Origin: Candidatus Desulfofervidus auxilii
Lineage (GTDB): Bacteria; Desulfobacterota; Desulfofervidia; Desulfofervidales; Desulfofervidaceae
Assembly: GCF_001577525.1 (NCBI RefSeq)
Contig: NZ_CP013015.1
Location: forward strand, 2,208,636-2,272,635
DNA: 64,000 nucleotides
Reading direction: 5' to 3'
Shown in pieces: positions 42,625-49,521 of this stretch. The position numbers and the translations under genes were made by a program. Positions within the stretch are counted from its first letter, which is position 1. Each line of letters begins with the position of its first letter. The notes below the pieces were generated by a model that saw only the letters and a list, made by a program, of their open reading frames with translations, was not told the origin of the DNA and searched no databases.

Positions 42625-43707
42625 TCATAATAAAGCCGCCGGCCGATACAGTAGAAAATATAAGCCTATTGAAATAAACAATGCCATGTATCCTATTGCA
42701 AGAAATTTTGCAGTAAACATTGCTATATTATTTGCACCTTCATGTGTGATATATAATTTATAGGCTATCAGATTTGCCAAAGAGCCAAATAGACTACCAA
42801 ATCCTCCGGCATTTGAACCCCATAATAATGCCTGCCAATTTGATGTGAATTTTGCAACCAATAGTGTTGCTGGAACGTTACTCATGACCTGGCTTGCCAA
42901 TGCTGACAATAGAAATATATGCCCTGAATGGGTTATTTCAGAAGCCAGTATACTTTTTAGACTGTCCGCGATCCCAAAAAAGAAAAAGAAACTAAAGAGT
43001 AGCGCATAATCAACATATAAGGCTTTTCGGTCAAATATGAGTGCAAAAAATATGACAGCAACTCCAGTTAAAAGAGGAAGAACATGAAAGACCGTTAAAA
43101 GAATAACAATAAATAAAACCCCATAGACATATGCCTTTTTATTGATTTTCTGTATTTGGTCTTCCTTTAAATCTTTTTGGATTACAACAAAGAGCGAAGA
43201 GACCGTCAGCAATCCAAGAAAAACCAAAGAAAATGGGAAAATCGTCTTTATGAATGTGCAAGGATGAATACCGTAAAACCAGTAAATATAAAGATTTTGA
43301 GGATTACCAATTGGTGTTAATGCAGAACCAGAATTGGCCGCTAATGCCTCCAAAATAACCAGTATATCTTTTCTATTTATGTTAAGCGATAACGTAAGCG
43401 GAACAATGACCATTAACACAATATCATTTGTTACTAACATGGACAAGAAAAAGGTTGCCAGTACTAGTTTTAGGGGTATGACTTTACCCTTTTCTATGCT
43501 TTGGGCTATTTTTAAGAGCAACCCACCTTTCTGTAAACCATTTACTGTAATGAACAAGACAAACAGGATAAACAGAACCTGTAGCTCATCGATTGAATAG
43601 ATCGGAAGATGTTTTGTATAAATGGATAACAGCGCAAAACCCACACCCGAAGCAATTAACAGCCATTCTTTTAGGACAAAATCAATGAATATTACTTGAG
43701 GTTTCAA
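42625..43707 (-). CDS. SLC13/ArsB-type anion permease (integron cassette)
   Basis: 360 residues with about ten hydrophobic helices. TNDIVLMVIVPLTL and ANSGSALTPIGNPQNLYIYW are the ion-transporter-superfamily motif (ArsB/NhaD/CitMHS group), repeated in the second half as SNVPATLLVAKFTSNWQAL...SNAGGFGSLFGSLANLIA. The substrate cannot be read from sequence; arsenite, dicarboxylate or sodium are all possible. A complete large membrane transporter is unusual cassette cargo. Confidence 0.82.
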   Translation of the reverse strand: MKPQVIFIDFVLKEWLLIASGVGFALLSIYTKHLPIYSIDELQVLFILFVLFITVNGLQKGGLLLKIAQSIEKGKVIPLKLVLATFFLSMLVTNDIVLMVIVPLTLSLNINRKDILVILEALAANSGSALTPIGNPQNLYIYWFYGIHPCTFIKTIFPFSLVFLGLLTVSSLFVVIQKDLKEDQIQKINKKAYVYGVLFIVILLTVFHVLPLLTGVAVIFFALIFDRKALYVDYALLFSFFFFFGIADSLKSILASEITHSGHIFLLSALASQVMSNVPATLLVAKFTSNWQALLWGSNAGGFGSLFGSLANLIAYKLYITHEGANNIAMFTAKFLAIGYMALFISIGLYFLLYRPAALL

Positions 43708-43735
43708 TCATCCTCCCGTTGTCTGCTGATATGAG

Positions 43736-43827
43736 GGCTAACGCCTAAGCTCACCTGCCGCTATGGAGCGCAGCGGAATACCTGTCTGCCACCGGGCAGA
43801 GCGGTTAAGTGCACTCGCTTGTTAGGC
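43736..43827 (-). other. attC site R
   Basis: 92 bp, GGCTAAC ... GTTAGGC, near-identical arms and insert to attC Q. Confidence 0.92.
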
Positions 43828-43864
43828 GGATCACCACTCCGTCCAACATTAGCTATTTCTCAAT

Positions 43865-44245
43865 CTATGGAATAGGAGTTACCCACCCCATCTCAGCACC
43901 ACCTGGGTCGCGAATCATAGCAACACGGCCAACACCGGGAACTTCCCAAGGCCCTTTTATCAGCTCGCCGCCACAGGTTTGCATTCTACCGATTGCATCA
44001 TCAAGATCATCAACGTGGATGTATGTTATCCAACGGTCGGGTTCGCCATTACCTTTGTTGTTATCCAATGTGAGTACCCCGCAAACTGGTTTACCCGATG
44101 ACAAGCCGATCCAATAAGTACCACCTGTTGGCATTTTTTCCGCACGGAAATTCCATCCGATGGTTTCTCGATAGAAAGCAATAGCCTCATTGGCATTGTG
44201 CGTTTGAAGTTCAATCCAGTTGAATTCTCCATGAGTAGTCATCAT
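43865..44245 (-). CDS. VOC (glyoxalase/bleomycin-resistance fold) protein (integron cassette)
   Basis: About 126 residues in two beta-alpha-beta-beta-beta halves: FNWIELQTHNANEAIAFYRE and WITYIHVDDLDDAIGRMQ, ending RVAMIRDPGGAEMGWVTP. It has candidate metal ligands (E near the start, H in IHV, E in GAEMGW). Substrate unknown. GGAGAG precedes the ATG at 44245. Confidence 0.88.
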   Translation of the reverse strand: MMTTHGEFNWIELQTHNANEAIAFYRETIGWNFRAEKMPTGGTYWIGLSSGKPVCGVLTLDNNKGNGEPDRWITYIHVDDLDDAIGRMQTCGGELIKGPWEVPGVGRVAMIRDPGGAEMGWVTPIP

Positions 44246-44255
44246 TTCTCTCCAC

Positions 44256-44316
44256 ACCTAACGATCAAGCTCAGCGTCGAGCTGTATAGCCCGTCCGCTG
44301 GAATGATTTGTTAGGA
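44256..44316 (-). other. attC site S
   Basis: 61 bp, ACCTAAC ... GTTAGGA. Same arm variant (CAGCGTCGAGC) as attC D in array 1. Confidence 0.9.
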
Positions 44317-44318
44317 AT

Positions 44319-44587
44319 TTATTTCTTTTTTATCAATCTTTCGTAATCATCATGATTTCCAATCCAAAACCATACCACCAAATCTTTTTCATAAAGACAT
44401 AATGCCCTATATCCCTTCGTAATCCTTAATGACCATATCTCTTCTTCTGAATTTCCACACTTGAAATGTAATGAAGGATGAAATGGATTCTCTTTCCATA
44501 ATTTAATGCCTTTCTCGCCTGTTTCTTTATCTCTTCTTCAAGCTTTTCGTAATGTCTCCAAAATGATGGTAATGTCTTGGATTTCAT
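44319..44587 (-). pseudogene. Frameshifted RelE/ParE-type toxin gene (integron cassette)
   Basis: From the ATG at 44587 the frame reads KSKTLPSFWRHYEKLEEEIK then KQARKA, and one base appears to be missing near 44505-44511. One frame over, the family sequence continues as KLWKENPFHPSLHFKCGN then IWSLRITKGYRALCLYEKD and WFWIGNHDDYERLIKK to a stop at 44319. Restoring one base gives an 89-residue RelE/ParE-like RNase. Unless reading is rescued, the toxin is inactive while its antitoxin is intact. The start overlaps the antitoxin stop as ATGA. Confidence 0.8.
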
Positions 44588-44814
44588 AATTTATCGTAAT
44601 CAAAATCTTCTATCTTACCTTCTGCTATCTCTTTTCTTACCTGTTTAGCTATTTTAGATAATTCTTCTTGTGAATTTTTAAATAAAAGATCCCATTTAAT
44701 TTCATCATATAATTCTGTAATATATTCATACAAATGATTTAACACCTGTTCTTGTTTATCTTTAGGTAAAGATTCAATCATTTTAGTAATAGTTATCAAT
44801 GTAGCTGAGCGCAT
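44584..44814 (-). CDS. Antitoxin of the RelE/ParE-type pair (integron cassette)
   Basis: 76 residues, all-helical: ITKMIESLPKDKQEQVLNHLYEYI, then EEIAEGKIEDFDYDKL at the C-terminus, typical of small antitoxins that cap a RelE-like toxin. Its stop overlaps the toxin start. First gene of the cassette closed by attC S. Confidence 0.75.
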   Translation of the reverse strand: MRSATLITITKMIESLPKDKQEQVLNHLYEYITELYDEIKWDLLFKNSQEELSKIAKQVRKEIAEGKIEDFDYDKL

Positions 44815-44862
44815 TGTTTACTCCTTCCATTTTGACTTGGACTTTTATTTTAAAATTTTTCA

Positions 44863-44923
44863 ATCTAACGCCAAAGCTCAGCGGCCCGCCGTAAGGCAGG
44901 TCCGCTGGAGTGGGTTGTTATGT
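44863..44923 (-). other. attC site T
   Basis: 61 bp, ATCTAAC ... GTTATGT, arms CAGCGGCCCGCC / GGCAGGTCCGCTGG. Confidence 0.9.
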
Positions 44924-44930
44924 GCTTCTT

Positions 44931-45137
44931 CTACAATTCATTTTCCCTAATACCAGCAACCTTCATAAAGTGTTTGAGAAGTCCAATCTTTAATGGTTTA
45001 TTTCCGTGAATGGGAACAGAAAGGCGGACAGGCGTTCCTTCCTTAACATAAATATGGTGGCTACCACTAACTCTTCGTAATTCCCACCCTTTCTTTTCAA
45101 GGAGTTTCGCAAAATCTTTTCCAGATATTGCCTTCAA
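44931..45137 (-). CDS. hicA: HicA toxin (integron cassette)
   Basis: 68 residues, dsRBD-like mRNA interferase: [21 protein letters not shown] with the catalytic His in GSHHIYV, then [17 protein letters not shown]. It overlaps hicB by 4 bp and follows it, the reverse of the common hicA-hicB order. Confidence 0.94.
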   Translation of the reverse strand: MKAISGKDFAKLLEKKGWELRRVSGSHHIYVKEGTPVRLSVPIHGNKPLKIGLLKHFMKVAGIRENEL

Positions 45138-45337
45138 ACTGCTATCTCCAAAACTTTATCTTTTTCCGTTATCGTGATATCCTTCATATCTATAGATAAA
45201 CACCCCTCAACAGCCTCATAAATATTTCTCAAAAGTTCGTCAAATGTTTCACCTTGGGTAGCACATCCAGGTATAGAGGGAACCTCTGCCCAGTATCCCC
45301 CTTCCTCTGCTTCATGAATAATTACCTTCAGTTTCAT
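45134..45337 (-). CDS. hicB: HicB antitoxin (integron cassette)
   Basis: 67 residues, partial RNase H-like fold: [21 protein letters not shown] then [14 protein letters not shown]. It lacks the extra C-terminal DNA-binding domain of long HicB proteins. Upstream in the same cassette as hicA. Confidence 0.93.
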   Translation of the reverse strand: MKLKVIIHEAEEGGYWAEVPSIPGCATQGETFDELLRNIYEAVEGCLSIDMKDITITEKDKVLEIAV

Positions 45338-45363
45338 ACGTTTATCTCCCTTTTTATTTTATC

Positions 45364-45407
45364 ACATAACGACCAAGCTCAGCGGCCCGCCGTAAGGCAG
45401 GTCCGCT
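45364..45407 (-). other. Half attC site U (left half only)
   Basis: ACATAAC with the arm CAGCGGCCCGCC and GGCAGGTCCGCT are present, but no GTTAGNN core follows. About 86 bp of A/T-rich, gene-less DNA (45408-45493) separates it from attC V. It may carry a promoter for hicBA: a TATAAT lies on the minus strand at 45451-45456. Confidence 0.6.
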
Positions 45408-45493
45408 CATATACCTCTTTTCCAAAATTTAGTATTAGTATATCTTTTTTATTATATATGTTATCAGATAATTACAAATTTTGCTATTTATTG

Positions 45494-45578
45494 ACCTAAC
45501 GACTAAGCTCACCTGCCGCTATGGAGCAAGCCCGAAGGGCGCAGCGGAATGGCGGTCAAGTGCACCCAATTGTTCGAC
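45494..45578 (-). other. attC site V
   Basis: 85 bp, ACCTAAC ... GTTCGAC, with an AAGCCCGAAGGGC insert in the loop. Confidence 0.88.
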
Positions 45579-45584
45579 TCTTCT

Positions 45585-46667
45585 CTACAGATTCCCAGAT
45601 ATTATATCTTGCATAATTTGAAATTGTAATGTGTTTTTCCGAGTCTTTGGCTCCAAAAAGTCTCTCATATCAGCAAAAATTTTATCTAGATTAGCTAAAT
45701 CGGAATCGGTATATATCAGTACAAATATTCCGTATTTTCTAAAAAAGGCTTTATGCTTCTCCATTTCCTTCTCAAAATTATTTTTAGCTATTTCATTAAT
45801 TTCTTTCTGAGAAAGACCTTGCGTTTTGGCAATATATCCGTGCGATGACCAGGGAGAGAGTTCAAAACCTATTTTATTAAGTTCAATAGGATCAATAATA
45901 GTGAAGTCTAAACGATATAAATGCTTAAAACTTAATCCACCATATCGAAATTCTGGTATAAGTAATGGTATATTTTCAGGAGCCAGACTAGATAGAACAT
46001 AGTCTCTATAAAGAGCTGCAAGTTCATACTCATATTTAGAACCACTATTTCTAACTAAAACATTAAGAAAAAAATTTAAATATTCGTCAACGGAACTAAA
46101 TTTTATTCGTTCATTTTTTCCCGGAATAACCAATCCGGTTTCCATAACATGTCCAATGGACCAATATAATGGCTTAAAGTGTCGAATCTCACTTTTGTCA
46201 TTCTCCCATTGAGATATTTGGATATTAAAACGAGGCGTCACTAATAAACCATAATTAGCATTATTTTGGCCAATCCATATTGCCGCATCTTCTACCCTAG
46301 GTCTTTTTTTGGAAAGTGCCTCGTAATTTCGTAAATAAGTTCGCTTTAAAAAAAGATAAATGTATTTTTGCAACTTTGTCGATGATTGCAATAACTTAAA
46401 ATTTCTATGGTGGGCAGAATGTGGATTCTTTTTAGCCATCTCTTTAAATCCAGAAAGATATAAAGAGATAAAGTGGTCAGGAGAATGAATAACTTCGTTT
46501 TTTATATCAATATAGTCTGCAAATTTACCGCCAAAGATGCCATTTAGAGAATAAACTGATTTTATGCCAGTTTCTTCCAAAACACTTGGCAATAACTCTT
46601 TCAATTTTTCATTCAGTTCTTTAATTAATTTATTTCTAGCTGTTTTTTCAGGATCACGTTTTGCCAT
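45585..46667 (-). CDS. Protein of unknown function, possible nuclease-like domain (integron cassette)
   Basis: 360 residues, soluble, no signal peptide. The N-terminal half is helical and basic. The C-terminal part has LYRLDFTIIDPIELNKIGFE then LSPWSSHGY, which could be a D...E core of a restriction-like fold, and LIYTDSDLANLDKIFADM at the end. Not recognised as a named family. A single-gene cassette between attC W and attC V; the ATG has no clear ribosome site, so translation may rely on coupling. Confidence 0.6.
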   Translation of the reverse strand: MAKRDPEKTARNKLIKELNEKLKELLPSVLEETGIKSVYSLNGIFGGKFADYIDIKNEVIHSPDHFISLYLSGFKEMAKKNPHSAHHRNFKLLQSSTKLQKYIYLFLKRTYLRNYEALSKKRPRVEDAAIWIGQNNANYGLLVTPRFNIQISQWENDKSEIRHFKPLYWSIGHVMETGLVIPGKNERIKFSSVDEYLNFFLNVLVRNSGSKYEYELAALYRDYVLSSLAPENIPLLIPEFRYGGLSFKHLYRLDFTIIDPIELNKIGFELSPWSSHGYIAKTQGLSQKEINEIAKNNFEKEMEKHKAFFRKYGIFVLIYTDSDLANLDKIFADMRDFLEPKTRKNTLQFQIMQDIISGNL

Positions 46668-46677
46668 GATTTTAGTC

Positions 46678-46747
46678 GAATAACCAAGCTCACCTGACGC
46701 TATGGAGCGCCAGCGAAATAGCGGTCAGGTGGAGCGCATTGTTAGCA
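46678..46747 (-). other. attC site W
   Basis: 70 bp, GAATAAC ... GTTAGCA, arms CACCTGACGCTATGGAGCG / AGCGGTCAGGTG. It closes the first cassette of array 2. Confidence 0.88.
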
Positions 46748-46750
46748 ATC

Positions 46751-47116
46751 CTATTGTGATAACCAAGCCCAAAAACTCATCGGAGACCATCCCCCAGATG
46801 GAGTTGCAGGCCTTGCTGGTCTTGCGGGGCGTGCAGGACGCGCAGGCCTAGCAGGACGAGCAACTCTTGCTGCACGCGCAGGTCTAGCGGGACGAGGGAT
46901 GCCGGATACTCTTTCTTTTGGATTCCAAGCAACAACTCGTCCCGTTTGGTCAAAACACAGTAAACCCAAAACAGGTCCTAACCAATTGCCAGTTTCCGAT
47001 GACCATGCGTGCCCATTAGATATATATGCAACCCAATTCATATTCGTGTCAAATATATGTTTCATTGGCTCTATCCATCCAACAAGCTCACAGTTTTTAT
47101 CAAAGAGTGGTTTCAT
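46751..47116 (-). CDS. Protein with Pro-Ala-Arg repeat tail (integron cassette)
   Basis: 121 residues. The first 75 show short repeated beta units built on F-D-xx-G/N-x-x-V-xW (MKPLFDKNCELVGWIEP, KHIFDTNMNWVAYIS, LLCFDQTGRVVAWNP). A low-complexity stretch of about ten PAR-type triplets follows (about 75-108) and the end is SGGWSPMSFWAWLSQ. AAGGAG precedes the ATG. Second gene of the first cassette of array 2. Not a family I can name. Confidence 0.65.
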   Translation of the reverse strand: MKPLFDKNCELVGWIEPMKHIFDTNMNWVAYISNGHAWSSETGNWLGPVLGLLCFDQTGRVVAWNPKERVSGIPRPARPARAARVARPARPARPARPARPARPATPSGGWSPMSFWAWLSQ

Positions 47117-47137
47117 ATTTGGTTAACTCCTTTGCAA

Positions 47138-47488
47138 TTAATCAAATATATCACAAACTGGACATTTCCAGTTCGTGCCATCTGGTCTCTGGGGATGATT
47201 TTTATTATCAAGCTTTTTGCCCCTCCAAAATCGTGATAATTTTGACATTCCTTCTCAAAAGCAGCTTTTGGAGATGTTGCATAACTAAATTTGAATTTCT
47301 TATATTCGCCAACCCAGTCCTTTAAACGGTCGTTAAGATCACTATCTGAGCGGCCAACATATGAAACATAGAATGTTCCATCAGCTACTCGACCAAGTGC
47401 ATAATTGCCTGGAGATGTTTTTTGTGATTTGCTTATCAATCTCATCATTTGTAAGGTCAAAAGGACCCTTCATTCCAAGAGATGCCAT
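47138..47488 (-). pseudogene. GIY-YIG-like protein gene with two compensating frameshifts (integron cassette)
   Basis: Three segments in two frames make one protein. From 47488 the frame gives MASLGMKGPFDLTNDEIDKQ. After a run of six T (47418-47423) the match moves to the next frame as TSPGNYALGRVADGTFYVSY, VGRSDSDLNDRLKDWVG, AFEKECQNYHDFGG. After five T (47214-47218) it returns to the first frame as LDNKNHPQRPDGTNWKCPVC with a stop at 47138. One extra and one missing base cancel. The G-x-YALG...Y-VGRSDSDLN part resembles GIY-YIG nucleases. First cassette after attI-3. Confidence 0.72.
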
Positions 47489-47513
47489 TGTTTGCTCTTT
47501 TCTTTTATGCTAA

Positions 47514-47675
47514 CTATATATTCTACTCCCTAAAAGCCATATTACTATCCCTCATAATTCCTGTCAACAAAAACTTTTAATCAATCTATCTTTTCCTCTC
47601 TTAGGCAGTATAATATTTTATATATTTAAAATAAATGTGCGTTAGAAAGAATTTGGTAATTTTTAGATAGCCTAA
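47514..47675 (-). other. Third attI/Pc copy (attI-3), head of array 2
   Basis: About 160 bp closely similar to 29401-29560, with scattered differences. The minus-strand core reads GTTAGCA. Pc3 is intact: TTGACA (47562-47567), 17 bp, TAATAT (47539-47544). Similarity continues on the right into the decayed integrase. Confidence 0.88.
47539..47567 (-). promoter_or_regulatory. Cassette promoter Pc3
   Basis: TTGACA-17-TAATAT on the minus strand, the same as Pc1, so array 2 may still be transcribed although its integrase is gone. Confidence 0.75.
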
Positions 47676-47724
47676 AGATAAAAAGTTTAGGTATACTAAA
47701 TGCAAAATAATCTCTTGCCAAATT

Positions 47725-47835
47725 AGACTCTTAGATCAAGTTCGTAATGTCCTGAGGCTAAAACATTACAGCTACTGCACAGAAGAGGAGGTAAGTCAAT
47801 TTCTCACCTGGCTAGCAGCAAAAAAGAAGGTAGCC
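47725..47835 (+). pseudogene. Remnant of a second intI gene
   Basis: Two blocks match the start of the intact integrase: TCAAGTTCGTAATGTCCTGA through CACAGAAGAGG, then GGTAAGTCAATTTCTCACCT through AAGAAGGTAGC. About 80 bp between them and the first 10-15 codons are deleted, and everything after is lost. It is in the same relation to attI-3 as the intact gene is to attI-1. Confidence 0.85.
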
Positions 47836-47853
47836 GTCAGGTTGGAATTTTAT

Positions 47854-47876
47854 CCAAAATCGATCGCGGATTTTGG
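47854..47876. repeat. Palindromic TIR-element tips beside the intI remnant
   Basis: CCAAAATC GATCGC GGATTTTGG: two element tips facing each other with almost nothing between, as if the interior of the element had been lost. It lies between the intI remnant and xseA. Confidence 0.7.
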
Positions 47877-47925
47877 GTCGGCAGACAAGCTTGTATCAGC
47901 AAGTAAATTATGTTAAAAAATTTTT

Positions 47926-49290
47926 ATGGAAGAGTTATCTATATTTTCTGTCCCTCAACCTCACATTTACACTGTAAGTGAGTTAACAGAGGACATCAGG
48001 CAGATATTAGAGGAAGAATTCCCTTTTATCTGGGTAGAAGGAGAGGTCTCAAATGCTCGTCGGCCCCTTTCAGGACATCTTTATTTCACTCTAAAAGATG
48101 AGAAGGCGCAGATTTTATGTATTTTATTTAAAAATCAAAGAAAATTAGTAAAGTTTGAACCACAAGATGGCTTAAAAGTAATATGTCAAGGACGGATTAC
48201 AGTTTATCCTCCTCATGGAAATTATCGTTTGATTGTTGAATACTTAGAGCCAAAAGGTTATGGTGCCCTCCAGTTGGCCTTTGAACAGTTAAAGAAAAAA
48301 TTGGCCCAAGAGGGCCTTTTTGATACCGAAATCAAAAAAGCCTTGCCTTTTTTCCCACAGAGGATTGCGGTGGTAACTTCACCTGTAGGAGCAGCTATTC
48401 GTGACTTTTTGAGAGTACTAATTAAGAAATTTCCCAATGTCCATGTTCGTATTTATCCAGTGAGGGTTCAAGGAGAAGGAGCTGCTCAGGAAATTGCCCA
48501 AGCTATTTATGATTTAAATCATTTACATTGGGCAGAGATAATCGTGCTTACCCGCGGAGGTGGTTCTTTAGAAGACTTGTGGGCCTTTAACGAAGAGGTA
48601 GTAGCTAGGGCAATACATGCTTCAGAAATTCCTGTAGTTTCTGCTGTTGGGCATGAAGTAGATTTTACTATTGCTGATATGGTGGCTGATTTGCGTGCTC
48701 CAACCCCTACGGCAGCCGCAGAAATGATTATCCAAAAAAAAGAGGATTTAGAAAACTTTTTACAAGAGGCTACTAAGCGGTTCCACCGCGGACTTGAGAA
48801 ACTGCTTGAGACCGCCAAACTGCATTTGAATCATCTGATAAAACGATTGGGCACTCCACGCCAAGAACTTATTACTCACCGTCTTCGTTTGGATGACCTT
48901 TCTTTAGCCCTTTTGCGGACAATCAAACATAGAATAGAGAGGGAACAAACGGCAGTGCAAAATCTGGGGGAAAGGCTTTTGTTATCCCATCCTAAACGTC
49001 AAATACAAAGTTATCGTGATACCTTCCAGCAGAGAAAAACCGAATTGATGGTGCATTTTACTCACTTACAGCAAAAACATTCTCAACACCTCCAGGAAAT
49101 CAGACAAAGATTGAATGCCTTAAGTCCTTTAAATGTATTAAAAAGAGGCTATGCCCTGGCCTTTACTTGGCCAGAAGGCAAGTTGATTAAATCCATTAAC
49201 CAAGTGGAGGTAGGCAAAAATATGGTTGTTAAGGTAGTAAATGGCGAAATAAAAGCAAAGGTGGAGGAAAAAGATGAATCTACCATTTGA
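47926..49290 (+). CDS. xseA: Exodeoxyribonuclease VII large subunit
   Basis: 454 residues. N-terminal OB fold (PFIWVEGEVSNARRPLSGHLY), central catalytic domain with the family signature ITSPxGAAIRD as VTSPVGAAIRDFL, RGGGSLEDLWAFN, and GHEVDFTIADMVADLRAPTPTAAAE, then a long coiled coil that holds the small subunits. It degrades single-stranded DNA. The stop overlaps xseB by 17 bp. Confidence 0.97.
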   Translation: MEELSIFSVPQPHIYTVSELTEDIRQILEEEFPFIWVEGEVSNARRPLSGHLYFTLKDEKAQILCILFKNQRKLVKFEPQDGLKVICQGRITVYPPHGNYRLIVEYLEPKGYGALQLAFEQLKKKLAQEGLFDTEIKKALPFFPQRIAVVTSPVGAAIRDFLRVLIKKFPNVHVRIYPVRVQGEGAAQEIAQAIYDLNHLHWAEIIVLTRGGGSLEDLWAFNEEVVARAIHASEIPVVSAVGHEVDFTIADMVADLRAPTPTAAAEMIIQKKEDLENFLQEATKRFHRGLEKLLETAKLHLNHLIKRLGTPRQELITHRLRLDDLSLALLRTIKHRIEREQTAVQNLGERLLLSHPKRQIQSYRDTFQQRKTELMVHFTHLQQKHSQHLQEIRQRLNALSPLNVLKRGYALAFTWPEGKLIKSINQVEVGKNMVVKVVNGEIKAKVEEKDESTI

Positions 49291-49513
49291 GGATGCCATA
49301 AAACGGTTAGAAACTATTGTGCATAAGCTAGAAGCTGGAGAAACTCCTTTGGAAGAATCCTTAAAACTGTTTGAAGAAGGAATGGGTCTTATTCGGTATT
49401 GCCAACAAAAATTAGATGAGGTAGAAAAGAAAGTAGAATTACTTATCAAGAATGAGCAGGGAGAGTTTGAGACTAAACCTTTCCCAGTGGATTCAAATCA
49501 CCCAGGTAATTAG
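49274..49513 (+). CDS. xseB: Exodeoxyribonuclease VII small subunit
   Basis: 79 residues. FEDAIKRLETIVHKLEAGET then LEESLKLFEEGMGLI are the XseB helices. It overlaps xseA and is followed 8 bp later by ispA, the common order. Confidence 0.96.
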   Translation: MNLPFEDAIKRLETIVHKLEAGETPLEESLKLFEEGMGLIRYCQQKLDEVEKKVELLIKNEQGEFETKPFPVDSNHPGN

Positions 49514-49521
49514 GCATAATT

